DNA of 64,000 bases from assembly GCF_932276165.1 (NCBI RefSeq), contig NC_063994.1:5394001-5458000 (forward strand), in the 5' to 3' direction. Numbering within the stretch: position 1 is the stretch's first letter; every line of letters begins with the position of its first letter. Below the pieces are notes generated by a model. It saw nothing but the letters and a program-made list of their open reading frames with translations, was not told the DNA's origin and ran no database searches. Positions 1 through 12,712 of this stretch are shown one piece after another. Both the position numbers and the translations under genes were made by a program. The DNA is from Plutella xylostella (taxonomy: Eukaryota > Arthropoda > Insecta > Lepidoptera > Plutellidae).

Positions 1-3000
1 AGGTAGCCGGCGACAGAGAACCCGTGCAGCGTCAGCGGGCTGTAACTCGGGTTGTTGGCGATCAGCTTGAGCAGGTCGCCTGCTATCAGCTGTGGAGAGA
101 TGGGAGGTTTTAGGAGGTTGATATTGTTTGTAGTTAGTCAGGTTACGTGTTAAAGTCTCATTCTTTCGTCTTGGATACCTTCATCAGACCCCCGAAGCGT
201 AGTCTATGTATAAAAATCCTCTCTTCCTTGCTCACATAAAAACCCCTCTAGATACCTCGATTCCGTATCCAAGAGCGGCACAGCACTATCTACACTGCTC
301 CCCCTATCGCTCTCACCTGGCCATGTAGCACAGGTCGCTATTAAGACGTGACAAGAGTTCTCCGTCGCGCTCACTCTTGAGGCTGCGCGATGTGAGTGAG
401 CGCGATGCAAAACTCTTGTCACGTCTTAAATGCGCCCCGTACTAGCCCTTCTGGGAGCCCTTCATAGCCCACATGAGACTGATAACTCCCCGATTCGTTC
501 AAGATACATAGCGAGACATCAGCACTATCCTCAGAGTGTTGCAAAAGTGGTATAGTAAACGGAAACTGGGTAGCTCAGGGGGTCATTCTGAGCTACTTTT
601 GCTCTGCGACTTTTGGAAATTAGCGAGTTGGAAGCCACTGTCTGGTCTTGTAAACCACTTTTGCAACAACATCTATAAATCATCTCTCTCTCTTTCTCTC
701 TCCCGCCCTCCCTCTCACCTGAGAGCCCTTCATAGGCCACATGAGACAGCTACGCGAGCGAGACACTACTATCTACACTCCTCCCCCTTTCTCTCTTTCT
801 CTCTCCCTCTCTATCTCGCTCTCACCTGGGAGCCCTTCATAGGCCACATGAGCTGCCACGGCGAGCAGGACGCCGACACCACGTCGAAGCCCTGCTCCAG
901 GTACAGAGCGGCGTACTTCATCACGTGCTTGTGTTGCGCGAGCAGCCAGTTCATCATGATGCAGAGGGGCCGGTCGATCTGTTTGTCCAGTCTGTAAGAG
1001 AATAACATCTTACATACGGCTATTCGAACCCAAATTAGGCAGAGCCTGTAGGTAATATGGGTATCGGACAGTGGATATATCTACATAGATTGATAGATAG
1101 ATGCATAAATACATATACCTACATATTAACACCCAAGATCACATATCTGCCTCGGCCGAGAATCGAACGGAGACCTTCGGCATAGCAGTCAGGATCCCTA
1201 ACCACTATTATACCTACATAATTTGGTCGACTATGCTGCATAGTCTATGCAGATCTCAATTGTAAACGAGTGGATGAAGAAATTGTATGAAAATGGAGGA
1301 CGGGCGTGAGTTATCTCGTGCTATCTCGCTCTCATAGTAGATGGTAGATGTCAGCTGTCGCACGGGCGGCATTTTCATATTATTCCGCCATTTTCAAACG
1401 TTTTCTTTTCCCGCGAGCGTTATAGCTAGTAATAATCAAGTAGAAGAAATGGTTGTTAAAGCAAAGTATGATTAGATTTTGTAATGAATTTAGCCTGTTT
1501 GAAACTGTATCATACATTTTCAAGTACGACTTACGGGATCCTTAGTAAGAGAATCCCCATTTTGTTATAATTTCTAGAAAGGTATCAGTGATACTTTTAA
1601 ACAAGTGAGTCCCCGAATGATAGTCGCTACATAAATGAATTAAACATTAGGTCAACCAACTCTATGCACAAACTCAATACATTAACCGAATGACCAATAT
1701 TGTTATATTACTGACCCTAGATAAACCATTACATGCTCTTTTTTATGCAAATCCAATGTATAATTTTTATAACATCCGGATTTTATTCTGTAATTTAGCT
1801 TTGCTTTATTAAAAAAGTATATTTACAATTTTGTCGGTTATCGGCATACATAAACGTCACCTTATCGATTCGCGTTAAGGGTCTGCAAGGGGGAATCGAG
1901 GGTTGGCATTGTCATAGAATTATGTAGTAAACGATGCTCTACAACCTTGAAAAAAATCACACAGGTAGCCGAAGAGTCTAGCTAGGTGCTGAATGATTCG
2001 AATTCAAGTAAATGATTATGGATAACTGTAAATAAAATTCAGAATATGACGAAAAACCAGAAAATCACACTCCCGTATTGTAACAACTTTGTCGTAATTA
2101 TTAAGAATTTTCATATGATTTTTATCATATTATAAAGTTAAAGGCTTGGACTAGGCGCTAAATACCTTGTTTTTTAATAAACACACACTTATTTTGTGTA
2201 AATTAATCCCAAACTTGAGCAATTTTTTTCCCTCAAATCTTCATACAAATATCTATGGCAGCTTTCTGTGTTATAAAATCATAAACACAAGTGACGTTTG
2301 ACTCAGTTGGCCGCTGGCCTCCAAAGAAGGGTCACGTCGGTTTAGGCAGCACTGACAGCTCGCGATCTTATCGTGTACAGATACAAAATCACTGCACATT
2401 GGTTGTCATTGCACTTTTTCAACTTTTATGACACCAACTTAATTTGATTTGAAATTGAGGAAGCATAATTCTTCCAGTATATTCAATACATTAAATTAAA
2501 TTAGATAGTGTGCAATATTCTCGTGACATTACAGTCTCGTAAAGGTCTGATGAGGAGCAGGAATATAGCGAATGGATCTAAGTGATGACAATACGCACGA
2601 ACATTAGGTTAGGGATCAAAATACAGAAATACAGTCTCTTGGTGCTGGTTGAGGTATGGTCTCGTGAGGATCTGATGAGGGCAGTAACACGGTGGTGGCT
2701 CAATTTTATTTCAAAGATGTTAATAGCTAAAGGCATCGAGTTTAGGCTATTAAGTATGTTTTTCAGAGAGAGAGAAAGAGTTTTTATTTTTCCTCTGGAT
2801 GTGTTAGGTTTACTGGGTTTACTAAGTTCATTCTGTTAATGACATCAAGTTGTTATATGTTTATAAGTAATAATTATTTATTAACAAAATGCTGTTGGTT
2901 CTCCACGAAAATGTAAAAATAAAAATAAAATAAATAAAAATAAATTCGTAACGTAAAATTGTCAATGACGGAATTTCTTCTATAGACAGTAGCCACAAAA

Positions 3001-5633
3001 AAAACAAACGATAGATGGCGTGATTTGAAGATAAACATACATTTATTCGACACATAGACAGCAACAACAAAAAAAATACAGATTTAAAGAAAAGAAACAC
3101 ATACTTATACAAAACAACAAAGAAAAAAAAGAATACACATCAAAATAACTGGAAAAAATATAAGCCCCAATTTACTTGTGTGGGACAGGGAGTACCATAA
3201 TATTTTTTTGGGGTACTCCCCATCTATGCGAAATATCAGCTTGATATCTTTACCCGTTTCTGAGAAAAAGGGCGGTGACAGACAGTCAGTCAGACAGACG
3301 GACAACAAACAGATCCTATAACGGTTGCTTTTTTTCTTTTGACGTTCGAAACCCTAAAATTAAGTAAAAATATTATGCTGCTACCAAAAAATGTACTTAA
3401 AGGTATTGAAAAAGCGGTATACAGGGTTATTGATAAGTAGACCTGATCCTTTCAGGAGGTGATAGAGGAAGGCATTTCCAGTCGATTATACCCTATAATG
3501 CATTATCCGAAACTTAACCATTTCTAAGATATTTAATATTTAAGGATTTTTTGAATTTTTGCCAAAATTTCATGTTTAAAACCGAAAATAAAAAAAACTA
3601 GCCATATTTCAATCCTTTTTAGGGTTCCGTAGCCAAAATGGCAAAAACGGAACCCTTATAGTTTCGTCATGTCCGTCTGTCCGTCTGTCCGTCTGTCCGT
3701 CTGTCACAGCCGATTTACTCGGAAACTATAAGTACTACAGTGATGAAATTTGATGGGAATATGTGTTGTATGAACCGCTACAAAAATGTTTGTTTTGAAT
3801 TAGTAACATCTTAATAAACTTATTAAAATAATCAAATGTGCATTATTTGACTTAAATTAGACACAATACCTCAAAATAGATAAACATTTTTTAAAAATAT
3901 TCAAAACCTAAAAAGAAATAAGTTAAATTAAAAAAGAATTTCATCCAACAATTTTTTGTGCACTTCAGCTTAAAAACATTGTCAACTTATAAGCTTTCAA
4001 ATGAGATATTTCAATATCAAATCGATTTAGGTATCACCAAGATATGGCCAAAACAATCAGAAAAGGTGGACAAAATTCAACAGAAAAACTAACAAAATTA
4101 GCGCAATTTAAAGGTAAAAAGTGTGATGGTTTTCAGTCCTGTTCACTTTAGTATGGAAACCCCTGTTGAGTTTTCTTGACAAGTCCCAATGTTAATGGAA
4201 AGTATCGTAGGCGGGGACCAGCAGAGGGTTCACCATTTAGCTGAATGTTACTTAGAAAACGGCCTTGAGTGGCGGTCAAGTTGTTCCCCGCCTGCGATAC
4301 TTTCCATTAACATTGGGACTTGTTTTCATGTTTTTAGCGTACAGTCGGGTTTTTCGTTTGTTTATAATTGTATTTTTTTATTTGTAAATTTTTAGTTGTT
4401 TTTATTTTATGAAATTTTACGTCAGTAGTTCATGATCATTTTTTATTTCAATAATTTTGGTGTTGTTATTTAAATACCTTCAATATGCATATTTTTGTAA
4501 TGTGAAAATCAAGCCCTTTCATTTGATACCTTACACGGCAAAGTTGAATTATTATTTTTTCGATCATCACGTTCTGTCCTCTAGAGGGCGCTATGTACAT
4601 TTTAATGGAACGTCACATAGCCTATAACCATCGCGCCATCAATACGCTTCTAACAATACCTCATACATCAAAATAGAAACTTTGTTGGACATGTGACTTT
4701 TTACCATGGAAAACGAATATTTTTTTTCGCGAATTTGCAAATCTCGTAGAACAAAAGTTGTCCAGAATGACTCCTTGAGTCATCCCCTTTTGGCTTAGTA
4801 TAGCCCTTTTGCGACACTATGTATTTACTTTGCTTTGTCGTCGGGGTTCAGTTGGCTGGAGGATGCCCGAAACTTATTATCTACACTTTAATACTTGTAG
4901 TTACCTTTCTACAAGTAAATACCACATTTGTTTGAGAAAGCTAATCGGGTTCCGAGTATAGAGTAAAGTGGCACCCCTATTAATTTCTACTCTTTCCTGG
5001 TGCCTACCAGTATAAGTAAGAATTATACTTACTTACCCTAAAATCACCCAAAATGTACTTGAACATAATTGTCAATAAAGTTGGCGAGTAAAAGTTTATC
5101 GACCCACTGTGCAAACTTACATGTGTGCGTGTCACTGCGTGTGCTGTGTGAAGAGCATTGAAAACCCAAAATTGGCGCGGCACGTCACCCTGTACGGGCC
5201 CTTAAACACGGCGGCGATTTAATCGATGGGAAATGTATTAAACTAGATTAATTATCCATGGAGCTTGCACCATGTCGGTTTGCCCAGTTAAATTAACAGC
5301 ACACGTAAACGGATCGTCACCGTATCGCCTTTCATCCGAGCTCGTCCCGAGTCGAGGCGATTTCTTTACGATTCCCATTAGTGCGTTGCAGTAGGGAGTT
5401 CCATACAAAGAATACACAACGGCTCAAGTTCATACGGTCATAATCCCTTTTCTAGTAGATATGTATGCCTTGACCTTGACCTTCACTCACCGCATAGTAA
5501 CCGGATCAACAGTCAGCTTGACCTTGTCGTTGCTGATGTACTGTATGTTCTTGGTAAGGTCCTGGCTGTGCGCGCCGCGGCCCGACACCGCCACGCCGAG
5601 CGGCGCGCACGACAGAAGCTGGCGGAGCTGCGT
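1..5633 (-). CDS. TMEM53: TMEM53/DUF829-family protein, partial (internal exons)
   Basis: Three coding exons join in frame on the minus strand: 5633-5491, 991-826 and 89-1, the last cut by the window edge. Each junction has AG acceptors and GT donors (for example ATGCG/GTGAGTG and CCCAG/GTGAG) and the phases agree (2, then 0). About 132 residues are visible. The middle exon reads RPLCIMMNWLLAQHKHVMKY and continues with a YLEQGFDVV stretch; the last reads LTLHGFSVAGYL. This matches the TMEM53 (DUF829, alpha/beta-hydrolase-like) pattern of a W-rich strand, a KYA.lY..qGfdv helix and a nucleophile-elbow-like G-F-S-x-x-G. Vertebrate TMEM53 is a nuclear-envelope protein; its role in insects is not known to me. 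The first visible exon starts in phase 0 and has no Met near its acceptor, so at least one 5' exon lies at higher coordinates. The 3' end is outside the window. Confidence 0.72.
341..429. repeat. Foldback element with 19-bp perfect terminal inverted repeats
   Basis: TTAAGACGTGACAAGAGTT at 341-359 is the exact reverse complement of 411-429. Inside, TCGCGCTCACTC pairs perfectly with GAGTGAGCGCGA, so nearly all 89 bp can fold into one hairpin. Related, diverged copies followed by the same CGCCCCGTACTAGCCCTTCTG-like tail lie near 23889-24003 and 63610-63715. Confidence 0.8.
538..667. mobile_element. Short MITE-like element, 14-bp TIRs
   Basis: GTTGCAAAAGTGGT at 538-551 is repeated inverted at 654-667, enclosing 130 bp with no coding potential. 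It lies in the intron between the last two visible TMEM53-like exons. The termini resemble those of the TGTTGCAAAAAGGG family elsewhere in the window (32664, 37210, 58570), so it may be a distant member. Confidence 0.6.
1015..1230 (-). repeat. tRNA-derived SINE (family B), diverged copy
   Basis: Read on the minus strand, the copy has a tRNA-like head with a B-box-like TTCGATTCTC and a body with TATATC..CTGTCCGA and TTTGGGTTCG motifs. It matches the better preserved copy at 10918-11155 along its length. Confidence 0.65.
3421..4182. repeat. Insertion-like segment present only in TTAA-element copy 1
   Basis: Copy 2 passes directly from GCGGTATA (about 53625) through a few bases to CAGCAGAGGGTTC. 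Copy 1 has roughly 790 bp here, starting TACAGGGTTATTGATAAG. It includes a repeat with GGGTTCCGTAGCC and a (GTCCGTCT)n tract at 3670-3705, both common in lepidopteran repeats. Whether this is an insertion in copy 1 or a deletion in copy 2 cannot be decided from two copies. Confidence 0.5.
4183..4319. repeat. 35-bp near-perfect inverted repeat
   Basis: 4183-4217 and 4285-4319 are inverted copies of each other with one mismatch (GTCCCAATGTTAATGG at the outer ends), around a 67-bp loop. Copy 2 of the host element keeps only the right arm (about 53705-53741). Confidence 0.8.
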
Positions 5634-7359
5634 CTGCGGAGGTAAATTAACATCAGTATACGTCATCATAAAAATCAGCCAATAATCATCCACTGCTGGA
5701 CATAGACCTATCCCAAGGAGCACCACAATACTCGGTTCTGGCCGTCCTCAGCATACGTAGTGCAACGTAACATGTACGCTCATAAAGGCTAACAACTAAC
5801 ATTGTACAAAATTAAACGAATTAACGTGAGGAAACTGGTGCAAGGTTTGTCACACACACGCTCCGGTCATACTTGCACAAGTCTTCAGTTCCGGAATACC
5901 GGAGTGTGGCCGGCACAACGTCAGATTAGAGATGCATTGCTGCATCCAAGGACTTTGTATTATATCAGATTTCCGCTGGTGTTATTGACATCTTTCATTT
6001 ATAGGCGCGAGCGGGGTGGAAATCGGGACTTTAGGCTCAACAGTTACAAAACACTTATTTCATAATATTTGAAGAAACTATCGCCGGTGTAAACTTTGAG
6101 CAGTAATATTTCTAAAGTTTTCTGCATAAGTATTTAAATTTATAACTAACACAGTGAAATTATAAACAATAACCCAAGGACGGTAGTTGTGGTTTTCAAA
6201 ATCAGTCCATGGTATAATCATGTTATGTATGGTACATAATAGATATTACGTGAATCTAACTCTCCACATGAGTCGGACACGCTTTTAAGTCTAAGAATAG
6301 GCATTCTAAGCAAGGCTAGCCTCGTTGCATGGTCTAAAGTCTAGCTAGACCATGCAACAAGGCCAGACTTATTGGTTGGTCTTAGGTCCTGCTGTATATT
6401 TATTTTGTATATTTTTAATTTTGTTATAATTTTGTATGAGTATATTTAATCCCCGTGTTCTCACGATAAGCGTTCTGGCAAAAGCTAATTGATTGTAATA
6501 ATAATTATATATTATGTATTCGACACATAGTTATCTTATCTTCTAGACAAAATTTTCTTGCCTATATATTTGAAACAATCGTTAATTTTTATTTCAGCCT
6601 ATGTAAGTACATAAGTTGTATACATATAATTCGTGTTGTAAATGATATCTGATAGTTGTAATAATTATAATACGATTATAATAGTCGGATCACGTGCTTT
6701 CTGTGTCACGTGTGATGTCGCAATGTGCAAGTAGCCATGTATGTAGTATGTAGTTGTTAAGGTAGAATTAATGGTCCATTGATCAATACCAATACCAATC
6801 TATACAGTTTACGCTTCAGTATGTACAGGGTGTTAAAAACGAGACAAAATATCGTTAAAGACGAGATCTGATGCAGCCAGCGTGATGCTGGTGCTGGGGA
6901 TATAAGGAATTAAGAAACCCTAGCGATGTAATAATTTAATTTTAGACCGGTTCAGAATATTACTCTGAGTAGGTAATAATAATGAATTGAAAGTTTGCAA
7001 AGTAATTAATTAATTAATTTATTTAATTTAATATTGTACTTTGTACTAAGTATGTTAAAATATTGACCCAATACACCCACAGAACTGAGAGTAATAAACA
7101 GAAAGGGCCTTGAAAGAAAGTAATACAGGTAATTAGGTTCAAAGTCCACTGCATGGTAGGTAGGTCCAAAGTCCCCCGCGCTTACCGCGAGCTAAGTAGG
7201 AAGCTAATAGTTATCTATTACTTTGCTATGTATGTCCAGTACTTTATCATTTAATAAGATTATTTTGATAAGGGCAAGTTCAATTTCACTATTGAGCTGC
7301 ATGTTATACAGTTACAAATTAGGTAGTTACCATATCAGCCGTAATCTCGTAGGGTAACA
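5206..7359. other. Non-coding stretch with repeat fragments
   Basis: Apart from the exon at 5491-5633, no coding sequence is supported. A minus-oriented LINE 3'-end fragment (complement of TCCACTGCTGGACATAGACC) lies near 5680-5760. A short inverted repeat, GGTCTAAAG..CTAGACCATGCAACA, lies near 6320-6370. The rest is unremarkable AT-rich DNA. Confidence 0.6.
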
Positions 7360-7361
7360 GT

Positions 7362-8505
7362 ACCGGTTATCGGCCACTTAAGCGACTTGTTGACTTCAGA
7401 GTTAATTTCTATCATAATGTTGTGTGTCAAGATTTTCCAAAAAAATATCATTTGATCTTTCTATAGTCTAGTTTCATAAAACCTTCAGTTTATAGACGTA
7501 GCAGTTATACATGATTTTAAAAAATATATTTTTTGTAAAAAAGCAAATATACCGGTTATCGGCCATTTTACCCAGTTATCGTCCACCAGTGCACTGGTTA
7601 TCGGCCACGTAATTCACAGTAGAAAAACGAGTCTTATTCAGGAGTTCATACTTCATAGGGTTTTTGAAATAACAAATTAAAATCAAAAGTCGAATTAGCT
7701 ACTCTTGGCATTGGCATCGATAAAAATTATCGGCCGTTTTATTATCTAATGGCCGGAATCAGGTTTAATTTTACCTATTTTCGGCCGCCTACTATTTCAG
7801 ACGGCCGGAATAAGGTGTAACTTTCACCTATTTTCGGCCGCTTATTTCGACGGCCGGAAACAGGTTTTGTTTTAACTGGTTATCGGCCGCTAAACATTCG
7901 ATATTTTTTAAGGTCATATCTTTGAAAGTATGAGGTATTCTGGCGGCCGGAATCTAGTTGTCAATTCACAAAATTCTAGCTGTTCACTAATATAATGGAA
8001 TCTATGTTAGTGCATTTAAGGTTTCCGCCATATAGGCAAAATGGAATGACTACACTTATACCGGTTTCCGACCACCCGGCCGGAAACTAGATTTTGAAAT
8101 AAATCGATAACCTATTGTCCGACCACCGAAAATATTACAAATTATGAAAAGATTTGTTAGTTTAGGGTGGTTTAGGCACTTGAATATTGAAATTAAACAT
8201 ACTTTAATACACACAAACCAATTCAATCACTAATAAATCAGTAGGAATACTTAAAAACTTAGCTCTGAAAATCAATCCACCTGCTATTTTTTCTGCTAAA
8301 TTTGCCACGCATCCACACACCAAATTTTGAAATGATGACTGAGGGCTTAGTTCGCAAATTTCGAGATCATGCCGTTAGATTATGAACCGTGATGTTCGTC
8401 CGGGTCCAATGGCGCGAAAATAGAAAGGAGATGTCTCAATACTATCCTATTATTCAAAATAATGTGCGAAGTGGCCGGAAAGGGGTAGTGGCCGGCAAAC
8501 CGGTA
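7362..8505. repeat. Cluster of TTATCGGCC / GGCCGGAA words, partly hairpin units
   Basis: Words of the type CCGGTTATCGGCCAC occur at 7362, 7551, 7573 (variant) and 7592. Three neighbouring units at 7751-7789, 7803-7841 and 7852-7890 have the form GGCCGGAA-n-AGGT..ACCT-n-TTCGGCCG or TTATCGGCCG, so each can fold on itself. Further halves lie at 7942, 8060-8090 and 8471-8503. The spacing is irregular. No ORF runs through it and I do not recognise the family. Confidence 0.6.
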
Positions 8506-10917
8506 CGTTTACCCTATCTATGCAATTGTAATGCAATGTCAATGGAAATATACCTATTTAGGTAAAATACAAGGTGTTATCCTCCGACAAATATAAACGG
8601 GTAGGTTTTTTTATAAATGAAAAGGTCAACTTACGTTTTTAGATGTTTTGATTCCATGTTTTCCATTACTCAAGGCGAAGGACACAAAAGTTCGGACAGA
8701 GTTCATATTTGCTGCTTATGTGGTCGAATCTGAAACAAAAATATCATGTTTATACTCTTAACGAAGTTTTATTTGAAGTTAAAAAGATATAATATGTGTA
8801 CAAGGATTTTTCGGTCCAACTTACTGAGCGCAATAGTGGTGAAAGACTGGTAAAAATACGAAATAATTATTAGAAAGATACCTATTTGAATTTTCATCTG
8901 TGACCAACACACTAACAATACCTTTTTGTTTCATGAAACTACTGCTCTTCTACTTGCTGCTAAATCTTTTGGTATCATACAGGTATTCCAATAAGTAAAA
9001 ATACGAGTTAGCTAGTAGGTACAAGTCATAAATTTATAATGTATAGTTCAGTAACTGTGTTTAAGTTTTCTGCTAAGTAATTCGCAGCTTTACACGCGCC
9101 TAGTAACCAGTTTGTCTACTGGGAACACAGGCTTAGGGTTATTTTAATAAATATCAGTCAAATGATGCAATCGTCCCAATAGTTTCATCAATAGGCAGGC
9201 TATAAATGGATATGATATGGTTGAATTACTTGATAGAACTAAAAGGTTAAAGAACTTTTATAGTTGTAGTATAATTGTTATATTCAGTAAGGAGTATTTT
9301 AATTGGGTGCTTAATTAGGTATTAAATGATAGTTAGATATTTATGTGATACCAAAGGTGAGTAAGTAAGTACCTATGGTTTACTCTACTATGGGTACATG
9401 AGTAGATACATACAAAAAAGAAAAGAGCAAATGAAAAGAGTAGATTTATAAGAAGATGAAAAATATGCTAATAGAATAGAATAGAATACTCTTTATTTTG
9501 CACCATTAAAAACACATTACAATTCACAACTTATATACATAACATAGTACAAAAAAGGCGGCCTTATTGCTTAAAGCAATCTCTACCAGACAACCTTTGG
9601 ATGGAAGAGACAATTTTAACATAATTAATGGGAGTAGAGGTGCAAGGTATACTACTTAAACTGTACATACTATATAAATAAATAAAACAACACAATACAA
9701 TATATATATATATATATCTTTACCTATAATAAACTTACATATTATATATTACATAAACTCGTTTACATAAATACATGAATAAATACTAACAACTTATATT
9801 TATAATCAACTGTTCAGTGAATTCAAATAGTGTAACCTGACCCTATCTTTGAATGAGGCAACAGAAGGTGCTCGTCGTACTAGTTTGAATGTTAAATGAT
9901 GATGGGCACAAATATATGGAAGCTGGGACCAGCACCAATAGAAATGAGTGATATGTCGTTGAAAAGGTATTTTTTTGCAGAATATGAATAACGGAAGCGC
10001 TAGTCTTGATTTACTGTCCAATTAGAATAATCGTACCTTGAAAGTTTTTAAGTATAATTTATTTCTGTAATTTTAATGTTTTTGTTATTTTTTCACATTC
10101 ATTGTTAATTTTTATAACAAAATGATTATCATTCATATAATAATATATTTGTTTATTATCTCAGTAAATAAAACCAGTAGAAAGTAATTTTTCCAATTTC
10201 AATAATACGTGTTTACGTGTGTTACGCCCTAACTGTCATCAGGAGAGTGAGTGCAATTCCATAGAAAAATACTTCCTTCCGACGAATATATTTCAAAATG
10301 GACAACTTATACGGATTTGTCGTCATAATACTTTTTTGCTCACTTGAAAAGAGCTATCCAACGATGTATGTCTCATCTTTATTGGACATAGGTCCCAAAA
10401 CGCCCATTGTCATTTTAGACTAATGTTACTATTTGGTAAGTCTGTATGTACATTAAAGATGTGTAAGTTTGAGCTTATGTCCTCGTAGGTATACTGGTTG
10501 TTACTATTTTATGCCAAAGCAACTAAATGGAAACAGGTGAAAGTTTACAATAATAAAACATCAAGCTAATTTCCGAGACAAAAGAGAGCTTCTGTTTTTA
10601 ACTAAAACATAAACAAAAGAACATACCTATATAAAAGATTTTAAGGAACATTTTTAATAAACATTTTAAAGCTATCCTCCAGGTATAGACCTATGCAAGA
10701 TATACATTATGAATACCTCTACAGTTCTACTCAAAAAGACTTGGCTAGGTCAGTGCAATAACAATAACAGTAGGAATTTATTAGGATGACTTGTAAACAA
10801 GTTGTTGTAGTTGTTGTTTACAAACACTGATGCACTTCCTATTTCTAATTATATGTATGCATTTGTTACTTACAGTGTTCTTTGTTATTTTATTAAATAT
10901 TTAAATTTAAATATGTG
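8506..10917. other. AT-rich non-coding stretch with LINE/SINE 3'-end fragment
   Basis: No coding region is supported. Positions 9475-9660 hold a minus-oriented retroelement 3' end (AAGGCGGCCTTATTGC, then CAACCTTTGGATGGAAG, with a TTCTATTC-type tail), matching another at 33575-33715. A short (AT)n tract lies at 9701-9718. Confidence 0.6.
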
Positions 10918-11155
10918 GGGACATCTCACACACGGCCATCCGACCCCAAGCTAGGCAGAACCTGTGTTATGGGTGTCGGACAGCTGATATATCTACACAA
11001 ATACATAGATAGATAGATACTAAATATAAATATCAACACCCAAGACCCGAGTACAAATATGTGTCTTTAAACAAATATCTGCCCCAGCCGGGAATCGAAC
11101 CCGGGACCATCGGCTCAGTAGTCAGGTCACTAACCACTACGCCATTCGGTCATGT
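10918..11155 (-). repeat. tRNA-derived SINE (family B), well-preserved copy
   Basis: The minus strand begins GACCGAATGGCGTAGTGGTT (A-box region), then has CGGGTTCGATTCCCGG (B box). The body runs through ATATATCAGCTGTCCGACAC to GGCCGTGTGTGAGATGTC. It is the best copy of this family in the window. Other copies or pieces lie near 1015, 23185, 32626, 39845 and 59245. Confidence 0.82.
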
Positions 11156-11346
11156 CCCATTATTATTATTTTATTATTATTATTATTTTAGTTAAAAGTT
11201 AGTAAGTATCTCAAAAGTCTTTGTTCAACACTAAACCACATGGCCTGAGTAGGAATTAGTCATTAAACAAAGGGATATTTAAAATGTATAACTACCAGAC
11301 CATTTAATTGACTTTTACCACCATACATGTACAATAATGATAAGCA

Positions 11347-11643
11347 TCAAAGGTCAACACAAAATGCACTGATAACACTAGACAGTGTTGTTAAAGCTTT
11401 ACATTCACTGTTCACTATCAACATTCTAAACACATCTAACAGAGACTCTACAAAGTAGTTTGTGCAGTTGGCAACTAAAATAGCTGAGCATCTAGCTGTG
11501 ACCTTCACGGACATTAGTAGCCAGTTGTGCGTAGCTCTAGCTCTGCTCAGAGTCCTGTGGGCTTTTATTAATGCATCAAATGTACTGTGCCTTATCATTC
11601 TTACTATGTTAGGTTTCAATATTAGTCTGTGTAGCTCTTTCAT
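11347..11643 (-). CDS. Unrecognised 98-codon open frame
   Basis: A Met-to-stop frame of 98 codons, starting MKELHRLILKPNIVRMIRH and containing ALIKAHRTLSRARATHNW. It is richer in Leu/Val/Ala hydrophobic runs than most chance frames nearby. There are no clear flanking splice sites in a compatible phase. The helix pattern faintly recalls an insect gustatory-receptor fragment, but I cannot identify it. It may be a relic or spurious. Confidence 0.18.
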   Translation of the reverse strand: MKELHRLILKPNIVRMIRHSTFDALIKAHRTLSRARATHNWLLMSVKVTARCSAILVANCTNYFVESLLDVFRMLIVNSECKALTTLSSVISAFCVDL

Positions 11644-12116
11644 TTATTCATAAAAAATTATATGTAAAGTACATAATCAATCTTTGTCACACATAAATGT
11701 TTGAATACTAAAATTGCAATCAATGCAGCACAGTGCAACATTTGAATTCGTTTGTGAATTATGTCTGTCTAGAATGAATAGCATTGAAACGGCATACCTA
11801 ATTTGCATTTCCTGACCACATTATACACATAAATGTGGAGAATATATTATAAGCCCATGCACGAGGGTAATTGCGTATGATATGGGTACGATGTCGCACT
11901 CTTCCAACACGTTTCTGGTAATGCACTCGTAAGTAATTTGATGTCACGCGAGTAGGAAGTGATCGATCTCGTTCTACATGGATTAACGGAACTTGCATTA
12001 GCTTCTGCAGATAATTAATGTGACTCCCATAGCGTTATGTCTATTATGAGGTACCTACTTAAAGCCAGGCTTAATACATTTAAATAGAGATCGCAGTAAA
12101 GTTAACATTTACTCAC

Positions 12117-12250
12117 ATTTCCAAAATAGTTCGATGTGTGAAAAATTCCAAACACTGTAGTTGAAAGATGATCGTCTATTGCATTTTCACTTGATGGCGG
12201 TGGCAATAATAATTTAAAGCTATTGAGTATAAACTGGTGCCATACAACAC
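12117..12250 (-). CDS. Possible 5' coding exon of the TMEM53-like gene
   Basis: On the minus strand an open frame ends at a strong donor (GGAAAT/GTGAGT, exon end at 12117) in phase 0, exactly what the exon starting at 5633 needs. The end of the frame reads FGIFHTSNYFGN. No in-frame Met or clear acceptor was found, so the 5' boundary given here is approximate. It could be an internal exon or a chance open frame. It lies about 0.5 kb from the divergent DDX49 start, where the 5' end of this gene would be expected. Confidence 0.28.
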
Positions 12251-12712
12251 CTTTTTTAAATTAACTTTATTTGTTGTGTCCGCAAATTATGAAAATAAAC
12301 GAACACGCGACCGGCACATGAAAATCATGAAAACTCGAATGATGAATGAATGAAAAAAATCACAAAAGTTGTGAATGAATCAATCGTATGACAGCATTGA
12401 CAACTTAGCTTAGAGTTCGTTCAACAATCTACCGTGTCTCTCGCCAGAATCACAGAATAGATGAAGTACCAGCTGGACTTCGCCTGTGTAAGTCCGTCTA
12501 CGCACGCGCGTGTGACAGAAAAACCGGAGTGTAGGTGCTCGAGCGCCGACATAAACCATAGATAGACAATCAACAGCTGATCTTGTCAAAAGTCAAAATA
12601 AAAACGTCAAACACGTGCAGATTTTGTGTTGTTTTGGTATCTTCTTGATCTAAAATCAAGTTATTCGCGCTTTCTTCAATATTGATTGATCAGCATTTTC
12701 AGTGTATTAAAT

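Larger units (their letters stand above)
1879..5201. mobile_element. TTAA-flanked long non-autonomous DNA element, copy 1
   Basis: The 3323-bp segment is flanked by TTAA at 1875-1878 and 5202-5205 and matches a second copy at 52120-54810 up to the TTAA on each side. Its ends are loosely inverted (GGGTCTGCAAGGG on the left, GGGCCCGTACAGGG as the complement of the right end). TTAA target duplication is typical of piggyBac-like elements, although the ends do not begin with the usual CCY. No transposase ORF is visible; open frames are under 90 codons. It occupies the intron between the first two visible TMEM53-like exons and carries about 0.8 kb that is absent from copy 2. Confidence 0.72.

Noticed and set aside
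536..997. 153-codon plus-strand frame
   Set aside because: It overlaps a MITE, CT-rich simple sequence and the antisense of a TMEM53-like exon.
4189..4395. Short frame (QQRVHHLAECYLENGLE), also at 53596
   Set aside because: It lies in the TTAA element, is short, is disrupted by an inverted repeat in one copy and resembles no known domain.
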